A stretch of DNA of 64,000 nucleotides from Taeniopygia guttata (taxonomy: Eukaryota; Chordata; Aves; Passeriformes; Estrildidae). This document shows positions 11,482 to 24,509 of the stretch, one piece after another. The translations under genes and the position numbers were made by a program. Below the pieces are notes generated by a model that ran no database searches, had not been told where the DNA came from, and was given only the letters and a program-made list of their open reading frames with translations. Location of the stretch: contig NC_133063.1 of assembly GCF_048771995.1 (NCBI RefSeq), forward strand, positions 64,029,514-64,093,513, written 5' to 3'. How positions within the stretch are numbered: position 1 is the first letter of the stretch; the number at the start of each line of letters is the position of its first letter.

Positions 11482-14400
11482 GTAACAGGCGGCAGAAACC
11501 GCCCGGCCCGGGAGGGAGGGAGCGCCGGCGCCCCGGGGCTTGCCTGCCGCTCGCACGGAGATCCGCGGGGCTCCTTCTTTGCCTTGGGAGAGAGAGGCCG
11601 GGGGTGGAAGCAGGAGGTTGGGCCCGGGTGCGCGCCTGGCTCGCTCCCCGCGGGACGCGGGCAACGCTGCCGCCCTTCCCGGGGCACCGAGCCCTCCCCG
11701 GGGCCGCCGAGCCTGCCCGGGGCTGCCGAGCCCTTCCCGGGGCCGCGGGGCCTCTGCCCAGCATTCCCTGGAGCCTCCTTAGGGCAGTGGAACCGCAGCC
11801 AAACCCCCAAATCCGTCGCGCACCTGCTGGTGGTTGGTCCTCACTGCACGAAGGTGTTCAACACAACTTCTAAAGCTGTGTTTTAAGCTTTTCGTACACA
11901 TTGTGACAGGTTTTCTTCCCTGCCCTCCGATCTTTATTGCAGGCTTACGCCAAATTTTCTGGTGCTCCCGTGACAGTGAATTCTGTAAATAACTCCTGGA
12001 GAACTCTGAAAGGTACCATCTTTGCAGCCTTTATTACTCTAATCACAGCCGTGTTATAAATGTAGTTTCCAGTTTCTGTGCTTGCTTTGCGTTTGTGTTC
12101 ATGAGTGCGGTCTGCCCCAATTAAATTACTTCACAGGATCAAGTGTGATGAATTTGTAAGAGTGAAATAATGGAAATCATAAATAAAGTGCTCCAGAAGA
12201 CAGTTTATTAAAATGTGTGTGGGTGAGGCAACAGACAGTTTACAAAGCAGTAATGCCAAGTACATAACTGTTTCATTCAGGCAGTCTGAGTTGATGGTGT
12301 AGTGAAAGCAAATTTGCAAGCTTTTTGCACTTTGCATATTTATGAAGGTAGTAACTAGACATGTGTATGGAAGAGCTCTTTAATTACCTGTAGCTTAATG
12401 AGTTGGTACAGTTGGAAGTGGAATGTGAGCCTCAGCAAGTACAACTTACGCTAGCTGGGATGTTTGGTATTGTGCTGAAAGAGGGTTTGACTGAGAAAAG
12501 GTGAAGGTAAGCTGTCAGAGAGGATTTCTTTATTTAGGATGCTTCTATTCATTGCTTATTTGTTTGCTCAGCAGTTACTGTCTTGGTGTATTTAAGAGAG
12601 GAAAAGTGTCTGCAGGGTTAAAGTCCTCTGTCACTTACACTTAACCACATTATCAGATCAGGCAGTACTGTACTGAAGTTGAGAAGCAGAAGTTTCAGAA
12701 GTTGAGCCTTTGCTTCTTCCTATTCATTGTCTTGTGTTCTGTTAGGGAAAAATACCAAGAACTAGCTGGGTGGACTTGTAGAAATTTGGTGGCTATCCTC
12801 ATAAGGAAAATATATAAAATCATTTAAGAAAGCAGTTTAAATACTAATTGTTGGTGATAATTGATAATTTAATAGTATTTAGCACTGTCCTGTTGGGCTC
12901 ATTCTGTCAGATCTGTTGTGAATGTGCTGTAAGGTCGCCCCTGTTACAGAGACTTTGCACTTTATAGGCTTTGATCTTGCAATCTTATGACTAAAGGCTG
13001 TCCACTCAACTTCTGGTAGAGGGGAAGTACTTCGTTCTTTTAGTAATTCATGGTTATGCAGTGGTAGCTTGGGCATTGTTTGTAGCAAGGCTAGAGAAAA
13101 AAAGATGGTTCAAATGGATTTGGAGGGGAAGGACAGAGGAAAAATTGAAAAGAGGCTGAGAGGTGGATGAATTGAGAGGGCAGTTGGACAGAGCGGGAAT
13201 TTCTGTCTTAAGATGAACATCTGAAATCCAGATAAGTAGCCTAGTTTTCAACGTATTGGATACCTAGCAAAAAACATTGGCTTCAACCTGATTTGATGTT
13301 GCTCTTTTTTATGTTTTTTATTAGTAAAGTATTTGTAACCTTGGTGGAACTCTCATGCTAAATTTTAAGTTTATGTTTACGTGTTAGGAAAATGAGAGCA
13401 TGCTACTGAGAAAAGAAGAGTCCATACAGTGACTGATTGCTTTCAAGTTAGAAATCATCCATACAAATTGACTGTATTATTTATGCCTTCTAGGAGATCT
13501 ACCAGTCCTGGTATCAGAAGACATTGTTATTTCTCAGCCAGCAAAAATACTAAACTTTTTAAGAAAGCAGGTAGGTCTCTTTGAAAAAGATTTGTTTTCT
13601 TGACTTGCCGTGACTCTTGCATGTCTCCTTTGTGCACTGATACAGGCTTCCAAAAACCTGGAATTTAGTTCAGACCCAATGCTTTTCTTTTTCTCATACA
13701 GGCATGAGAATTGCAAAATGGTGGACAAGAAATTGCTCTTTAAAAGTTTGATCATTAGTTCTGTGAAAGATTTAAAAGTAAGCATGAAAAAAATTAATTA
13801 ATTAATTAATTAAGAAAACAAACTGTCCCTAATTGAGCAGTTTCTTACAGATCATCCTGCTTGTAATTATAACACTTTTAATGTCATTATGACTTTGCAG
13901 ACCTAGGGTATCATAGTTTAGGTTAACAGTTTAAATGGGTCATTTCCCAGTGCTCTTTTTTTGAAAGATAATACATACAGCATTGTTTTTAATCTACGTG
14001 TTTTTTCTATAACTTGTAAAATAAAAAGGTCTGCAGGTGTTTCTTGATGCACACCATGTTACAACCTCTTGCTTGCCTTTTGTAGGATTCTTAGTGTTTT
14101 GTACACAAAGGATAAAACTGTACAATTTCTTCTTTCCACAAAGTATAAGGATACCTAATAAACCAGGGCATCATCTTTTTATTCCCAAGATGGTTCTCTA
14201 GTCTACTGTTCTACTTTTACATTAGAAAGGCAGTTCCTGTCTTGTCAGATGATCTGATGAAAGCCATGTTAGTGAAACTTCACATCTTCATGGGGAGAAA
14301 AACAGAATTGAAAACTGCATTTGAGATGGAATTTTAGACAGTTGTTTTGAAATTCTGAAATTTCAGATTAATTTGGATTGAATTTGGTATTCCTGGGAAT

Positions 14401-17400
14401 AACAAAGGCTCCATAATGTTGGGGGGGAAAGCCCTGTTTATGTTAAAGTATAACAATTGTATGCTTGCTTTTCAGATGTTCAAGTGTCAGCAGTGGTCCT
14501 TTGTTTATAAATTAATGAAGCAAATCTACTCACTCCCCCCCCCCCCTATTTTTTCAATCTTTGTAATGTATCATAGAAGAATCCACTATTAGAATTAAAA
14601 GTTCAGTTAGTAACTGCATTAATTTTGCTGTAAATTTGTTCCCTTACATTGTTACCATCCAATTTCTTAACTTCTAGAATGTTCATTAAAAGCAAAATAT
14701 GGGAATGCATGCTTTTTTTTTTTTTATGCTTACACCTGCTGAAGTATCAGATGCTTCTTGAAAAATAACAACGGAGATTTACCAGAGGTTTGCTACATCC
14801 CTGAGTATTGAAAAATTGCCTCTGTATAGCTGGACATTTGCTTGGAAACCAATAGAAAGGAGACACAAGAATTATTTTGGAAATAGGAGGTCCCAAAGCT
14901 GTAGGAATGGGAAGGTGGAAAAGTGAGATGCAACAAGGTTTTGCAGAGTTGGCCTGAAGAAGGAAAAATCCAGTGAATGCATGCTTTCTGTTCCAAAAAT
15001 TGTTTATATGTTTACTGCCTTGATAGCTGTTAAGTTTTAAGTAACTTTCCATTGATAATGTTTTTTGAAAGTTCATTTTAAGTCTATTTTTTTTTTTAAT
15101 TCATAGAAATACAATGCTGATTATGATTTGTCTGCAAAACAAGGAGCTGATACACTGGCATATATTGCACTACTTGAAGAGAAATTGCTTCCTGCTCTGG
15201 TAATTATTAATAAATACTTTGTAATGGTCCAAATACTTTGAATGTAATACTGTAAGAAGTGCCCAATGTGAGAGATATTAAAGTCTGTCAGCCACAGCCC
15301 TGGATAAAACACACAGTTGTTTTGTTAGTCTGTTTTTTGGAATTACTGCCTAGCAACTTCTGAAAAGGAAATAAGTGTGTGTTTGTGGAATGTCAGTAAT
15401 TCGACATAGTAGATTTAGGAAAGACATTTTAAAGGACACTTATTTAGGGATTTTTTTTTTTCTGTTGGTTTTCGGGAAACAGTATCCTGAAAACACCTTA
15501 TTATGGCCATTTTTTGGTTCATTTGATTTCCTGAAAAACTTTTGATTAAGATGTGTCTGATGTGAGATATACAGATGAAAGTCTTTTGAGCTGCTGAGTT
15601 AAAATTTTTAATAAATTCTGTACCTCGTTTAATTTTTCAGTTCTAAATACAATATCTAAATACAATGTCTAAAGACATGGCCATTTGCCCTCACTATTTA
15701 AGTGTAATTACATTAGAGCTATAAGACCCACAGATACTGAGTCTCTTGTATGACTTTGGCTTCAGTTTGTACAGCAAAACATACTCTGACCAGATGGTCA
15801 GAGTTATCATGAGCTAACCTTTTCAGCTGACCTTGGTTTCAAATTCATTGATTTAAGATTTATATAAAATTTCAAAACAAAATTCCAGGAAGTTCAAACC
15901 TGTTGCTGTATGTCTGCAACTCCCTTGCAATATATTTTTGATATACTCAGTGTGTGTATGTATCTGTACGCACATAGTGTGTACATAATTTTAGGCAGAT
16001 GTACATAAATCTCTGTAATATCTTTGGTGCTGTTCTTTATTTGGAAGATAACTGTTTCCTTACTCATGTACTCCTATGCTCAGAATATTAGTATATTCCA
16101 CTACAGAGTTTGATAACTTTAAATTACAGTAATTCCTGGTTCTTCTGCTTTTCTGAGAGAGGTCTTGCATATCAAGTGTCATGGGATGTCTGCTTGTGTC
16201 ATTAAAATTTCAGTTACATTTTTCCTCGTGTTGATACAGCTGCACACTTTCTGGATTGAGGCTGAAAATTACCGCAGTGTGACAAAGCCATGGTTTGCCT
16301 CAAGGTTTGCGTTCCCACTGAGTTTGTATCTGCCTGGAAAGATGTCCAGGGAAGCGCTGAACAGGATCTTGCTGACCAAGGGAGGCCCTCCACTCTACAG
16401 TCTCACTGAAGTGGAAGGACAGGTATGGGTTGTGCAGTAAGGAATTCGTAAGTTGGTTCTGTCAAAGACAAGAACTTAAACAGTTTAGCACACTGTCAAA
16501 CGATGAATGGTGCTGTGCATACCAGCCTGGCTACACCTAGGGCTCTTGTGTCTCATCAGATATACAGAGATGCCAAGGAGTGCCTAAATCTCCTGTCGAA
16601 GAGATTGGGAACATCTCAGTTTTTCTTTGGAGATGTGTGAGTGTGATTTTCTAAATAACTATTTTGATAAATGACTGACAAAAAAGGTACCACACCACTC
16701 TATGAACATTTGAACTTCCTCTTTTCTTTTTAACCTGCCAGAATGCTAAAAGTGCTTCCCAGTAGTTTGATTTCTCACACTTTGCTTTTCAAATAAATCT
16801 GAAAGAGCAAACAGGGCGCAAATGAGATCGTCAGACTGAGTCAGTGTGGTGTCTCTCTTATTCTGCTTTGTTCCACAGAGAGAGAAATGCTTCCCACAGC
16901 TGCTAAGAAAATGTGAGGTGCACTGGAGAACATTTTTCTAGCCACTGAATGTCACCTCATGGCTTTGTATGTAAGAAAAAATGCTTTAGCTGAGGTGCTA
17001 CTACTGCCCTCATGGGAGGAGGGCGTAGGTCCAGGAACACTATTACTGTGGTATGAGTGCAGAGCAGGAAGCAGATAGGGCCAGCAACATAGAGCCAACA
17101 GGTCCTGAAAAGCATGATCTCTTCTTTAGCTGTTGAAGTTGGATCACTCCATGAGGGAGGATCCTGGTCCCCTGGTGCCCAGCACAACTTTTGTGGTGCC
17201 AGAAGGGTGTTCTAGAGGGGCTTGTTTATCAATGTGTGGGATAGCATGGCTGTGTTGTGATGCTGACATTACTGTTCCAATTTATCAGCATGTCTCTAGT
17301 TAAGAGATGCTGAAAGGAGTAGATAGTTGGTACAAAGCATTAACCAGATTCATAGTTCATAGGCAAAAGTGGAATGAAGAAGGGCTGACTATATTATGTC

Positions 17401-19595
17401 CTGAGTAGTATTTGACATGCATGGAAAACTAGGTTGTAGAAGTCGTAAAAGGCTTATCTCAAGTCACTTCAGTATTTTTCTGTGTCACTCTTTTTAGGCC
17501 TACCACCTTGGATGCCTTTGTGTTTGGTTTCCTAGCACCAATTTATAAAGTGTGCTTCCCGAAAGTACATTTGCAAGTGCATTTGAAACAGCTTCTCAAT
17601 CTGTGCCGATTTTGTGATGATATTTTAACTCGCTACTTTAGGTCAACTGTCTCAAGTAAGTTGTGTTTTCTTTTCTCCTTTTTGTCACCATTTATACCCA
17701 TGTTGGGATTAGTGCTCCAGGATCCTATTTGTGAACCAAAGCAGATTAGATTTTATGTAGTTTATGCTAGACTTTCTGTGGGGAAATGAAGAAACTTCTA
17801 AAGTTGGGCAGAAAGAATTCAAAATTAAAAGCAAGTGTTAATACTCAGTTTTAGATTCTGTCAAGCACTGGCAAAATCTTATGGCTTATGCTTAGTACTC
17901 TTTATTTTCTCACATGGAATGGCTTTTTCACTTAAATTCTTCTTTGCGTAAAAATACTGCATGAACTGTCTCCAATGTGAGTTTATTTTTTAAAAATTTA
18001 AAGGCTTCTGTAAATACTTTTTCACTCTTCATCTTTCTGCCTTCACTCTCCAGGCCATTCTCCAGCTGGACAGGATACAGCAGATGCTAATCTGCAGAAA
18101 CTCACACAGCTTGTAAATAAGGAATCCAACTTGATTGAAAAGGTTACTTTTGCTTCAGTATCTTTAATTTTACTGATTTGTTGTGGTTACTTGTTCACAG
18201 ATATCCTTGCATGGCAATTGCAACTGCACACTGGACTTTTATTTTAATTACTTCTTTTCTAGTGAGTGTGTAGATGGGCAGGAAGAATATTTCATCATTT
18301 GGAAGGAGGAATTAATGAAGCCTTGCACTAAGAAACTATTTTTAATACAACCAAAAGAGCATTGTCTTGCAGGTGTGCATACCAAAAGAGGAGTGGTATC
18401 TTTCTGCAAGTGTACATTCAGCTAAGAAGGAGGAAAATGTATTAGTCAAAACTCAGAAATGGTCCTGCAAATTAAGACTGATCACCAGCTTTCCTTGATT
18501 GCAGCTGCATGCTGTAGTAACTATGCATCAGTCACTCTTCTGCTTGTTCTGCATCTAGCTGTTTTTCTTATGTTCTCTGTTTTTAAGGCTGTCACTCAGC
18601 ACCTATCAAGAGCTATACAACTTAATTGAAAATTACTTGTGAAGAATTAGCCTTTTCATGCAGATAGAACACTCTAACTGAAAGGGTAGAAGGCATTTCT
18701 TCCTGGAAAAGATCAGTGTGTCAAATAGATCATTAATTATGATCAGCTTTTGTAGCATTAGGTATTGGTGCTCTTTCTGGCATTGAAGTGTGGCTGTAGA
18801 AATTTTAAACAATGGGTTACATAGCCATTTGTCAGGGATGGCTGAGGAAAATCTGATCCTGCTTTGAAGAAATGGAATAGACAAGACAGCCTCTGCACAT
18901 CTCCCCTGTGCTTTTGTTCTGTACCAACTAAACCTTTTCAGACCACAATACACAAAGGGCATTAGCGGGATTTCCTATGAAAATGTAAATTGTTTATATT
19001 CAGGTTAATTTTAACCTGTCTTTGAAAAGGTCTTATCACAAGTGCTTTATTATGTACTTTTTGAAATGTGTAACTAATACAAATTCATTCAGCATCTCCA
19101 GAACATGTTTGATCTCAAAATACTTATTCTTGCATGCTTCTGAATATACAGAAGCATCCATTGTTAGCAGTTTCACTCTTGATCTGCCTTCTCACAGCAT
19201 TTGGGTATTGTGCAATATTTGACCTCTTGGAATTGTGTTGCTTCCTTCAGTAATCTTGACCAAGTAACTTGAGCAGAAGCACTTCCAGGTGCCCTGGGTT
19301 TGATGCATCATGTGTAAGGGAATGATTAGCAGCTCTAATACAAACATATATTTGGGAGTGGAAAGAAACCAAAGCACCAGCGCCAACCAAGCCAGTATTA
19401 TTGATGGCAGCCCTGACAAATAAGACTAATTGTATAATCTATATTCTGCTGTTGCCAGATCCAGCTCTCATTGTTTCTCTGCAGATGGACGACAACCTTC
19501 GTAAGAGTCCTCAGCATCCCCCTCGTAAGCTCACAACGCTCAAGCTTGCTGCAGGAGGAGAAGAAAGCAGTCCAATGAGTCGTTTATCACCTTGA
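11401..19595 (+). CDS. MTX3: Metaxin-3, nine coding exons (whole gene)
   Basis: Coding exons: 11401-11481, 11943-12012, 13494-13570, 15107-15199, 16240-16422, 16560-16636, 17498-17655, 18054-18142 and 19485-19595. They join in frame into 939 nt, 312 residues plus TGA, the usual metaxin-3 length. All introns are GT-AG. Metaxins sit on the mitochondrial outer membrane with SAM50 and help import and assemble beta-barrel proteins; MTX3 is the less-studied paralogue. The protein has the Tom37/metaxin-type GST fold: an N-terminal thioredoxin-like part (about residues 1-105, starting [18 protein letters not shown]) and a C-terminal helical part (about 108-250, with [16 protein letters not shown] and [10 protein letters not shown]). 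No C-terminal transmembrane segment is present, unlike MTX1. MTX3 is preferred over MTX1 because of the [18 protein letters not shown] and [15 protein letters not shown] stretches and the tail ending RLSP. No disruption is seen, so the gene looks functional. Confidence 0.95.
11482..11942 (+). other. MTX3: MTX3 intron 1
   Basis: 461 bp, CpG-rich at its 5' half. Long overlapping open frames in this part are products of GC bias. Confidence 0.85.
11943..12012 (+). CDS. MTX3: MTX3 exon 2
   Basis: Residues 28-50 plus one base. It starts AYAKFSGAP, the conserved metaxin motif, after ctttattgcag and ends AAAG|GTACC. Confidence 0.93.
12013..13493 (+). other. MTX3: MTX3 intron 2
   Basis: 1481-bp AT-rich intron. 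No repeats or other features that I can support. Confidence 0.8.
13494..13570 (+). CDS. MTX3: MTX3 exon 3
   Basis: Residues 51-76, [10 protein letters not shown] through [10 protein letters not shown], the conserved cis-Pro-like LPVL region of the thioredoxin-like half. Acceptor cttctag, donor GCAG|GTAGGT. Confidence 0.93.
13571..15106 (+). other. MTX3: MTX3 intron 3
   Basis: 1536 bp. Contains a short TTAA-type tandem run (about 13790-13813), a C-run (about 14535-14547) and a T-run near 14712. No coding content. Confidence 0.8.
15107..15199 (+). CDS. MTX3: MTX3 exon 4
   Basis: Residues 77-107, [20 protein letters not shown] then [11 protein letters not shown]; phase 0 at both ends. It links the thioredoxin-like and helical halves. 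Acceptor follows a long T tract, donor CTG|GTAATT. Confidence 0.94.
15200..16239 (+). other. MTX3: MTX3 intron 4
   Basis: 1040-bp AT-rich intron without recognisable features. Confidence 0.8.
16240..16422 (+). CDS. MTX3: MTX3 exon 5
   Basis: Residues 108-168, the largest coding exon, phase 0 at both ends. [20 protein letters not shown] and [12 protein letters not shown] are typical of metaxin-3. Start of the GST-C-like helical half. Confidence 0.95.
16560..16636 (+). CDS. MTX3: MTX3 exon 6
   Basis: Residues 169-193 plus two bases: [20 protein letters not shown] then FFFGD. The donor is placed at GATGT|GTGAGT because this keeps the frame into exon 7 (…GD-V-PTTLDA). Confidence 0.9.
16637..17497 (+). 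other. MTX3: MTX3 intron 6
   Basis: 861 bp, no recognisable repeat or RNA feature. Confidence 0.8.
17498..17655 (+). CDS. MTX3: MTX3 exon 7
   Basis: Residues 194-246 plus one base: [20 protein letters not shown] followed by a helical segment with [10 protein letters not shown]. This is the core of the metaxin GST-C domain. Donor TCAA|GTAAGT. Confidence 0.94.
17656..18053 (+). other. MTX3: MTX3 intron 7
   Basis: 398-bp AT-rich intron; polypyrimidine tract and CAG acceptor at 18051-18053. Confidence 0.8.
18054..18142 (+). CDS. MTX3: MTX3 exon 8
   Basis: Residues 247-276, [20 protein letters not shown] then KESNLIEK. The donor GTTACT is weaker than the others, so some skipping or read-through is conceivable. 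Confidence 0.9.
18143..19484 (+). other. MTX3: MTX3 intron 8
   Basis: 1342-bp intron, no feature that I can support. Confidence 0.8.
19485..19595 (+). CDS. MTX3: MTX3 exon 9 (C terminus)
   Basis: Residues 277-312, [20 protein letters not shown] to RLSP and TGA. A short charged, proline-containing tail without a membrane anchor. Confidence 0.93.
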   Translation: MDDNLRKSPQHPPRKLTTLKLAAGGEESSPMSRLSP

Positions 19596-21438
19596 CATCT
19601 CCTGTTGTCTATAAATGTGTGTTTTGTAACTCAGCTGAGTGCCACAGTTGATTTTTTTCACATGAATGTTTTGCGAGGAAAGAATCTGCTAATGGGTACA
19701 AGTAGAGCAGAACTAGAGCTTTACAATCTTTTATCTTCCTCTTCTTTTAAGAAATTGTATAGATCAAGCTGGCCACACACTACGCTGAAGCTAAGCTAAA
19801 CAAAGCTTATTACTGAGATGCTACCATGATTTTGTACAGCATATTTTTGCCTTTAGCTTAGCAGAAATGTTTACCTAAATTTAAGAATCTGCTTATGGAA
19901 TGTTCACTGTTATTTTATTTTTTGGGTTTTGATTTTACTGTACTGTCATGTTACTGTATATGAGTGAGTATACTCTTTGTCTGAAAAGGACAATGTCCAG
20001 TTGCAAAGTCTGAAAAGACAAAATGTTGCCATTCATGGCAGCTGAGACATGAAATCAATGACAGAAACATAAATATTTATATTGTGCTTTAATGAACTTT
20101 GGATTTGTGTTTTATGGTTGTTTGTATCTTCGAAAATTTGTCATGTACTTCGAAGGGGATTACTGAAAAGCATGTGCGCTATGGGGATTAAAATGATGCA
20201 CAATGCTAACATTTCACAGTACCTCGTATTAGTCCTTTGTGAAACAGGCTTAACCTGTGCACAGAGTAATACCACATGCTGCAAAACTGTTAAGTCAAAA
20301 TCACAGAAAACTTGTAGTGGATGAAGCCGTTTGATTAGTTGCTGTAAGGACAAGACTTATCTAGCAAATGTACTGCATTTATGGATTGAAAGGGACAGGT
20401 TAGGGTTTTATAAGAAAGCTGATGTAGGCTTTTAAAGGTGTCACAAATGCCTCATAATTAGTTTCATTTTTTTTAAATAAGCACTACAGTTCATTCAAAA
20501 ATTAACTAAAAACTGTCAAAATTTTTGTTATATGATGGGCTATCTAGTTAAGAGCTCTTTTCTTTTTGCAAACTGTGGTATATTGCAGGGCATATTTCTT
20601 CAGTTGCATTTTGTCTTTAACAGAAGCCTTGCCAGTTCCTAGAGACCCAAGCAATTCTGTTACAAGAGAGATGGTGTGATTTTTTACTGGCAAAGTACTG
20701 GCAGATGCTTCATGAGTAGGTGTAAAGAGAATTAGACAAGGAGATTGGCCAAAGGGGCAGTGCTTGGGATATAGAATTCTGATAGCAGTATGTGTGGGAT
20801 AACTGTTCAGGGGAAGGGATGTTTTTTTTGTTTTTCTGGCCAAATCAAAATAGTCTTTCAGGTTCACTTTGGCTACTAGTCATGTTTGTACGCAGGTAAA
20901 TGACTTCCTATTTGTAAAGACAAGATGGTAGATTGTGTACATATTGTACCTTTGGACTTGATATGTAAGGAATGTAATATCTTTAACATTTCTTAATTGA
21001 AATGTTGGGTTTCTAATGAGCACTTTAAAATGCTGTTTAAGATTCATGCTCTTACTGGAGTATTTGTTGCAGTGATTTGAAACTAATTTAGCTCATATTC
21101 ATAACTGTATAAACTGATAGTCCATTACATGCAAAAGTAATTTAAATATTTAATATTCATACTGCCTGTACCTTGACAAGATTTACATGAGATCAAGTCA
21201 CATAGCTTTCCAGAGCTTTTCTTTTACAAACACGGCTAAGGAGAATATGCCTTAGCTTGTTGCTTTTGTGAATGCATACGCTCAACCTATAAAATGTCTT
21301 TGTAAAAAGGGTTGTTATTCCAAACTTAAAATTCTGGATTTTTAGTGGAATTTTGGTGGAGTTTTTTGTGGTATATGCATTGACTTTTTTGAGTATTTTT
21401 ATTATTTCCTTGTAGAAAAGTTTATCTTGTCCATTAAA
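19596..21438 (+). other. MTX3: Probable MTX3 3' untranslated region
   Basis: AT-rich stretch after the MTX3 stop. Possible poly(A) signals are ATTAAA at 20187-20192 and at 21433-21438, the latter followed by a genomic A-rich run. A Pumilio-type TGTACATA lies at 20936-20943. The true 3' end cannot be set without transcript data. Confidence 0.45.
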
Positions 21439-24400
21439 AAAAAAAACAAAAAACAAAAAACCAACAAAACAACATAACCCTGCTGGCTGCTAGGACAGAA
21501 ATTGAAGCATCTTAGCATATTCATTATATCAGATTTTAAATTTTTATCACACCTTCTGTATCATTCCTTTCTTTCAACACAACTGATTTTGGGAAAGGGA
21601 GAATGAGGAGACACACATTTGCTGATATTACTAAATGTGAGCTTTGGGCCATGTGATTGGCCTGATCTGAAATTTTGCTCCAGGAATGTCATGCACTTGA
21701 TGGCAGAGACAACAGGGCTGGAGAGGACAGCAAACAGCCTGCAGTCATGTACAGCATCCCAGGCAACCAGTGACATTGCACAGCCATAGACTTCTGTATT
21801 TCACTTTCTATCCAAGGTGAATTCAAACCCAGGCTCCTTTATGTGGACAGTGTCATCCCTGTCCTGGTAACTCGGGCTTGCCCATTGGTTTACTGGCGTA
21901 TTTGGTGTGCCTGAGTTCTGAAGCTGGGAGGTGAATGCTTTCCATGGTGGGGTCAATTTGAGTAACTCTCTTCGTTTCTCTGACTAGGGGAGAGAGATGG
22001 GTTCAAGGTGTAATTTTCTCCTTAGAGCAGATACCTAACAATTGAGTCCTGGACATGTGCTGTGTCTGCTGTGTGCAAAGGAAGCCCTGGCTGTTTAACT
22101 CTACCATAAATGAAAACCTGCTGTGGTGATTGGCTTTTGCTCTACTGCCTGAGCTGGTGGGTGGTCTGAAACACAAGCAGTCAGGCAGCCTTCTGCCTGG
22201 GCAGCAGTGGTGTGGCCTTGGAACCACTGTTTGCAGCCTGCTTCCTGAGCAGAGCACGCTGCTGTAGCTTCTGCAGCTCTACAGTCTCTAAGTACTTAAG
22301 ATTCACGTGCTCACTTCTGGCTTCTGGTGAACACACCTACAATGTGCAAGTGTGGGGTACAGCACTGGGATTCCAGGGCCTTGCTGCTGCCGTGGCAGCT
22401 GATGAGCCTCATCCTCCTTGCCCTCTCCCTGGAAAGGTGGTGGCTAGTAACAGGTATTACCTTGAAAGCAACTTATCCAGCTGCCAGTGGTAGGTGAAGT
22501 GGACCACTTCGACAGGTTGCAAATTGAATGCCCCTGCTCCCAGGCAATTTTCTGGTGAAAGCTGTATGTAGATACCCTTAGGGCTATTTTGTGTTTTTCT
22601 GTGTCACCTGGTTGTAGGAATATATATATTCCAGAAGAAATGAGATGGAAAAGGTTACAAATTAATAGCTACAAATATGTTCTACTTAACATTTCCAAGA
22701 CTGCTTCAAAAATGTCTGCTGCTCTCTTCCCCTTTCTCTCCCCACCTCCCCTCCCTGTTCTGAAAATACTGTTATGTTAGGCTTTTATATACACTTTTAC
22801 ATTCATAATGTCACATCACTTTTGCTAATGTAGCATAGCACTCCATTAAGAAAAAAACCCACCCTGTTTGATTCCTGGTTAAAATGGTTTGCAGACTCCC
22901 TTGAGTAGGTTTCTTTTCCTTGGTATAATTCTTGGCATAGCAGCAGGAACTGTTCATAGTGCGCTTTTTTTTCACTCCATGCAGAAAGGCGGACCAGCTT
23001 TGTATGTTAGCTTGACAAACTACACTGTAGCTCAAAAATCTGGATGGCCTGTGCAGTTGGCAACAAGCTGTCCTAAGCAGTTGATCTTAGGCATGTTCCT
23101 TGGTGAGAAGCTATTCTCCCCTTGCCAGGCCTACAGTATGGGATACCTGGTATGGAGGCCTTCAGCAGCTCTGCTGTTCTGCATCTGTGTGAGACCCAGC
23201 CATGCCAGGGTAATGGTGATGTGGGGCTTAATGCTCCCGTAGTGCCTTGTGTCCTGGTCTGGGCAGCAGGGCAGAGGCCAAGCCCCACTCTATGGTCTCC
23301 TCCTCACCCAATAGAGACCTGGCCAGCAGAGGTAAGGGCCAGGAGCAGCCTCTTCTGGAGCTGAGTTCTGTAGCAGAACCAGCTGCCAGGATGGCAAGTG
23401 AGTTTTTTTCACTGTCTAAGGGAGGTGTTAAAGCAAAGAAGGGAAAAGCCAAGTCCAGGATTTCCTGTACCATGCTGGTTTGCTGTTTGTGCCTGGAGCA
23501 AAGGTCCCAGGAATAGATCCCAGCTTGCTAAAGATATCAGATCAGGTTGGACTGAGAACCTAGGAAGGAGAAGGAAAGAAAATGTGATCAAGGGAGAGAC
23601 ATCAGGGGCATCTGTTTCCACCCACCCTCAATGACTTCTTGTCAAGAGTTTTATCAATGTTGTGGTATTTGGGACTGGAAGACTGCTTCATGAGTTCCAA
23701 TATACTGCTTTTGTGGGCAAAACAAAGGGGGGCATTCAGTGACTTGCTGCAAGTTTGGTAAAAAAATATTTGTAATATGCTAGGCCAGTCTGCCTCAGTG
23801 CAGGACCAAGTGAGCAAGGTCCACTATATTTCATTAAAAGTTAAGGTGAGACCAGGAATCACTGTACTTCCAGAGCAAGCAAGATCTTGCAGTAATACAG
23901 CCCATGGCACAAAGATGTTCCTCAGTGCTGTTCACCTCCCTTTTGCTCATTTATCTTTAAAATCACATGGATTTTATTCATCATGAATGTCAATGTTCCA
24001 AATTTGTATATGTTCAAGTGTTGCATGTGGGTTCTGTTGGTGAATTACTGTTGTCAAAATTCAGAATGTGGTCCTTCATTTAAGCCCTCAGTGCACAGAA
24101 ATTATATGCCTTGAGTATCAAGCAGCTCATTAAGTAGCAGCAATCCTTGTGGAAACATTCAGTGTTCTGGTCAAATTTACCAAGTCATTTTGACAAGGGA
24201 GCTAGGCAGCCTGCCAACTCACACAGACACCTGACAGTTTTTGTTTTCAGGAACAGAGAGGTGAGGGAGGGAGAGCGCAACAAGAAAGTAGAAGTCTCTA
24301 CAAAGCTCTGGCTTACCCAAGGCAACCTCCAAGTGATGGAGGTAGAGTTCATTTTGCTTGTATTGTCATTTGCTGTGGTGAAAAAAAACATTCACTGAAC

Positions 24401-24503
24401 ATATAGTGAACTATGTATGTTCAGACCAGGATTTCACAGTGAGTTTTACTCTGAGTTGACCACTAGTGAAAGACGTCTCTGAAAATCCCTTCAGTAGTAT
24501 GTT
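21439..24503. other. Intergenic DNA downstream of MTX3
   Basis: No coding exon, RNA gene or recognised repeat. The reading frames between 22.0 and 23.6 kb are short, overlap on both strands and show no family resemblance. CMYA5, the next gene in mammals, has no recognisable exon here. Confidence 0.45.
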
Positions 24504-24509
24504 ACAACT
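24504..24509. repeat. Left target-site duplication of the ERVL-type LTR
   Basis: CAACT at 24505-24509 is repeated at 26380-26384, directly after the element's terminal CA. A 5-bp duplication suits ERVL integration. The extra A at 24504 is also matched but belongs to the LTR end on the right. Confidence 0.6.

Larger units (their letters stand above)
11225..11780. promoter_or_regulatory. MTX3: CpG island and promoter of MTX3
   Basis: Dense CpG and GC across 5' flank, exon 1 and early intron 1. There is no clear TATA box. AAGATGGCGGC at 11398-11408, overlapping the initiator ATG, is a YY1-type element common just downstream of housekeeping transcription starts. Confidence 0.7.

Noticed and set aside
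10984-11873. Three overlapping frames of 190-228 codons on both strands
   Set aside because: They are products of GC bias in the MTX3 CpG island, overlap each other and CR1 sequence, and only the frame from 11401 carries real MTX3 residues (first 27 codons).
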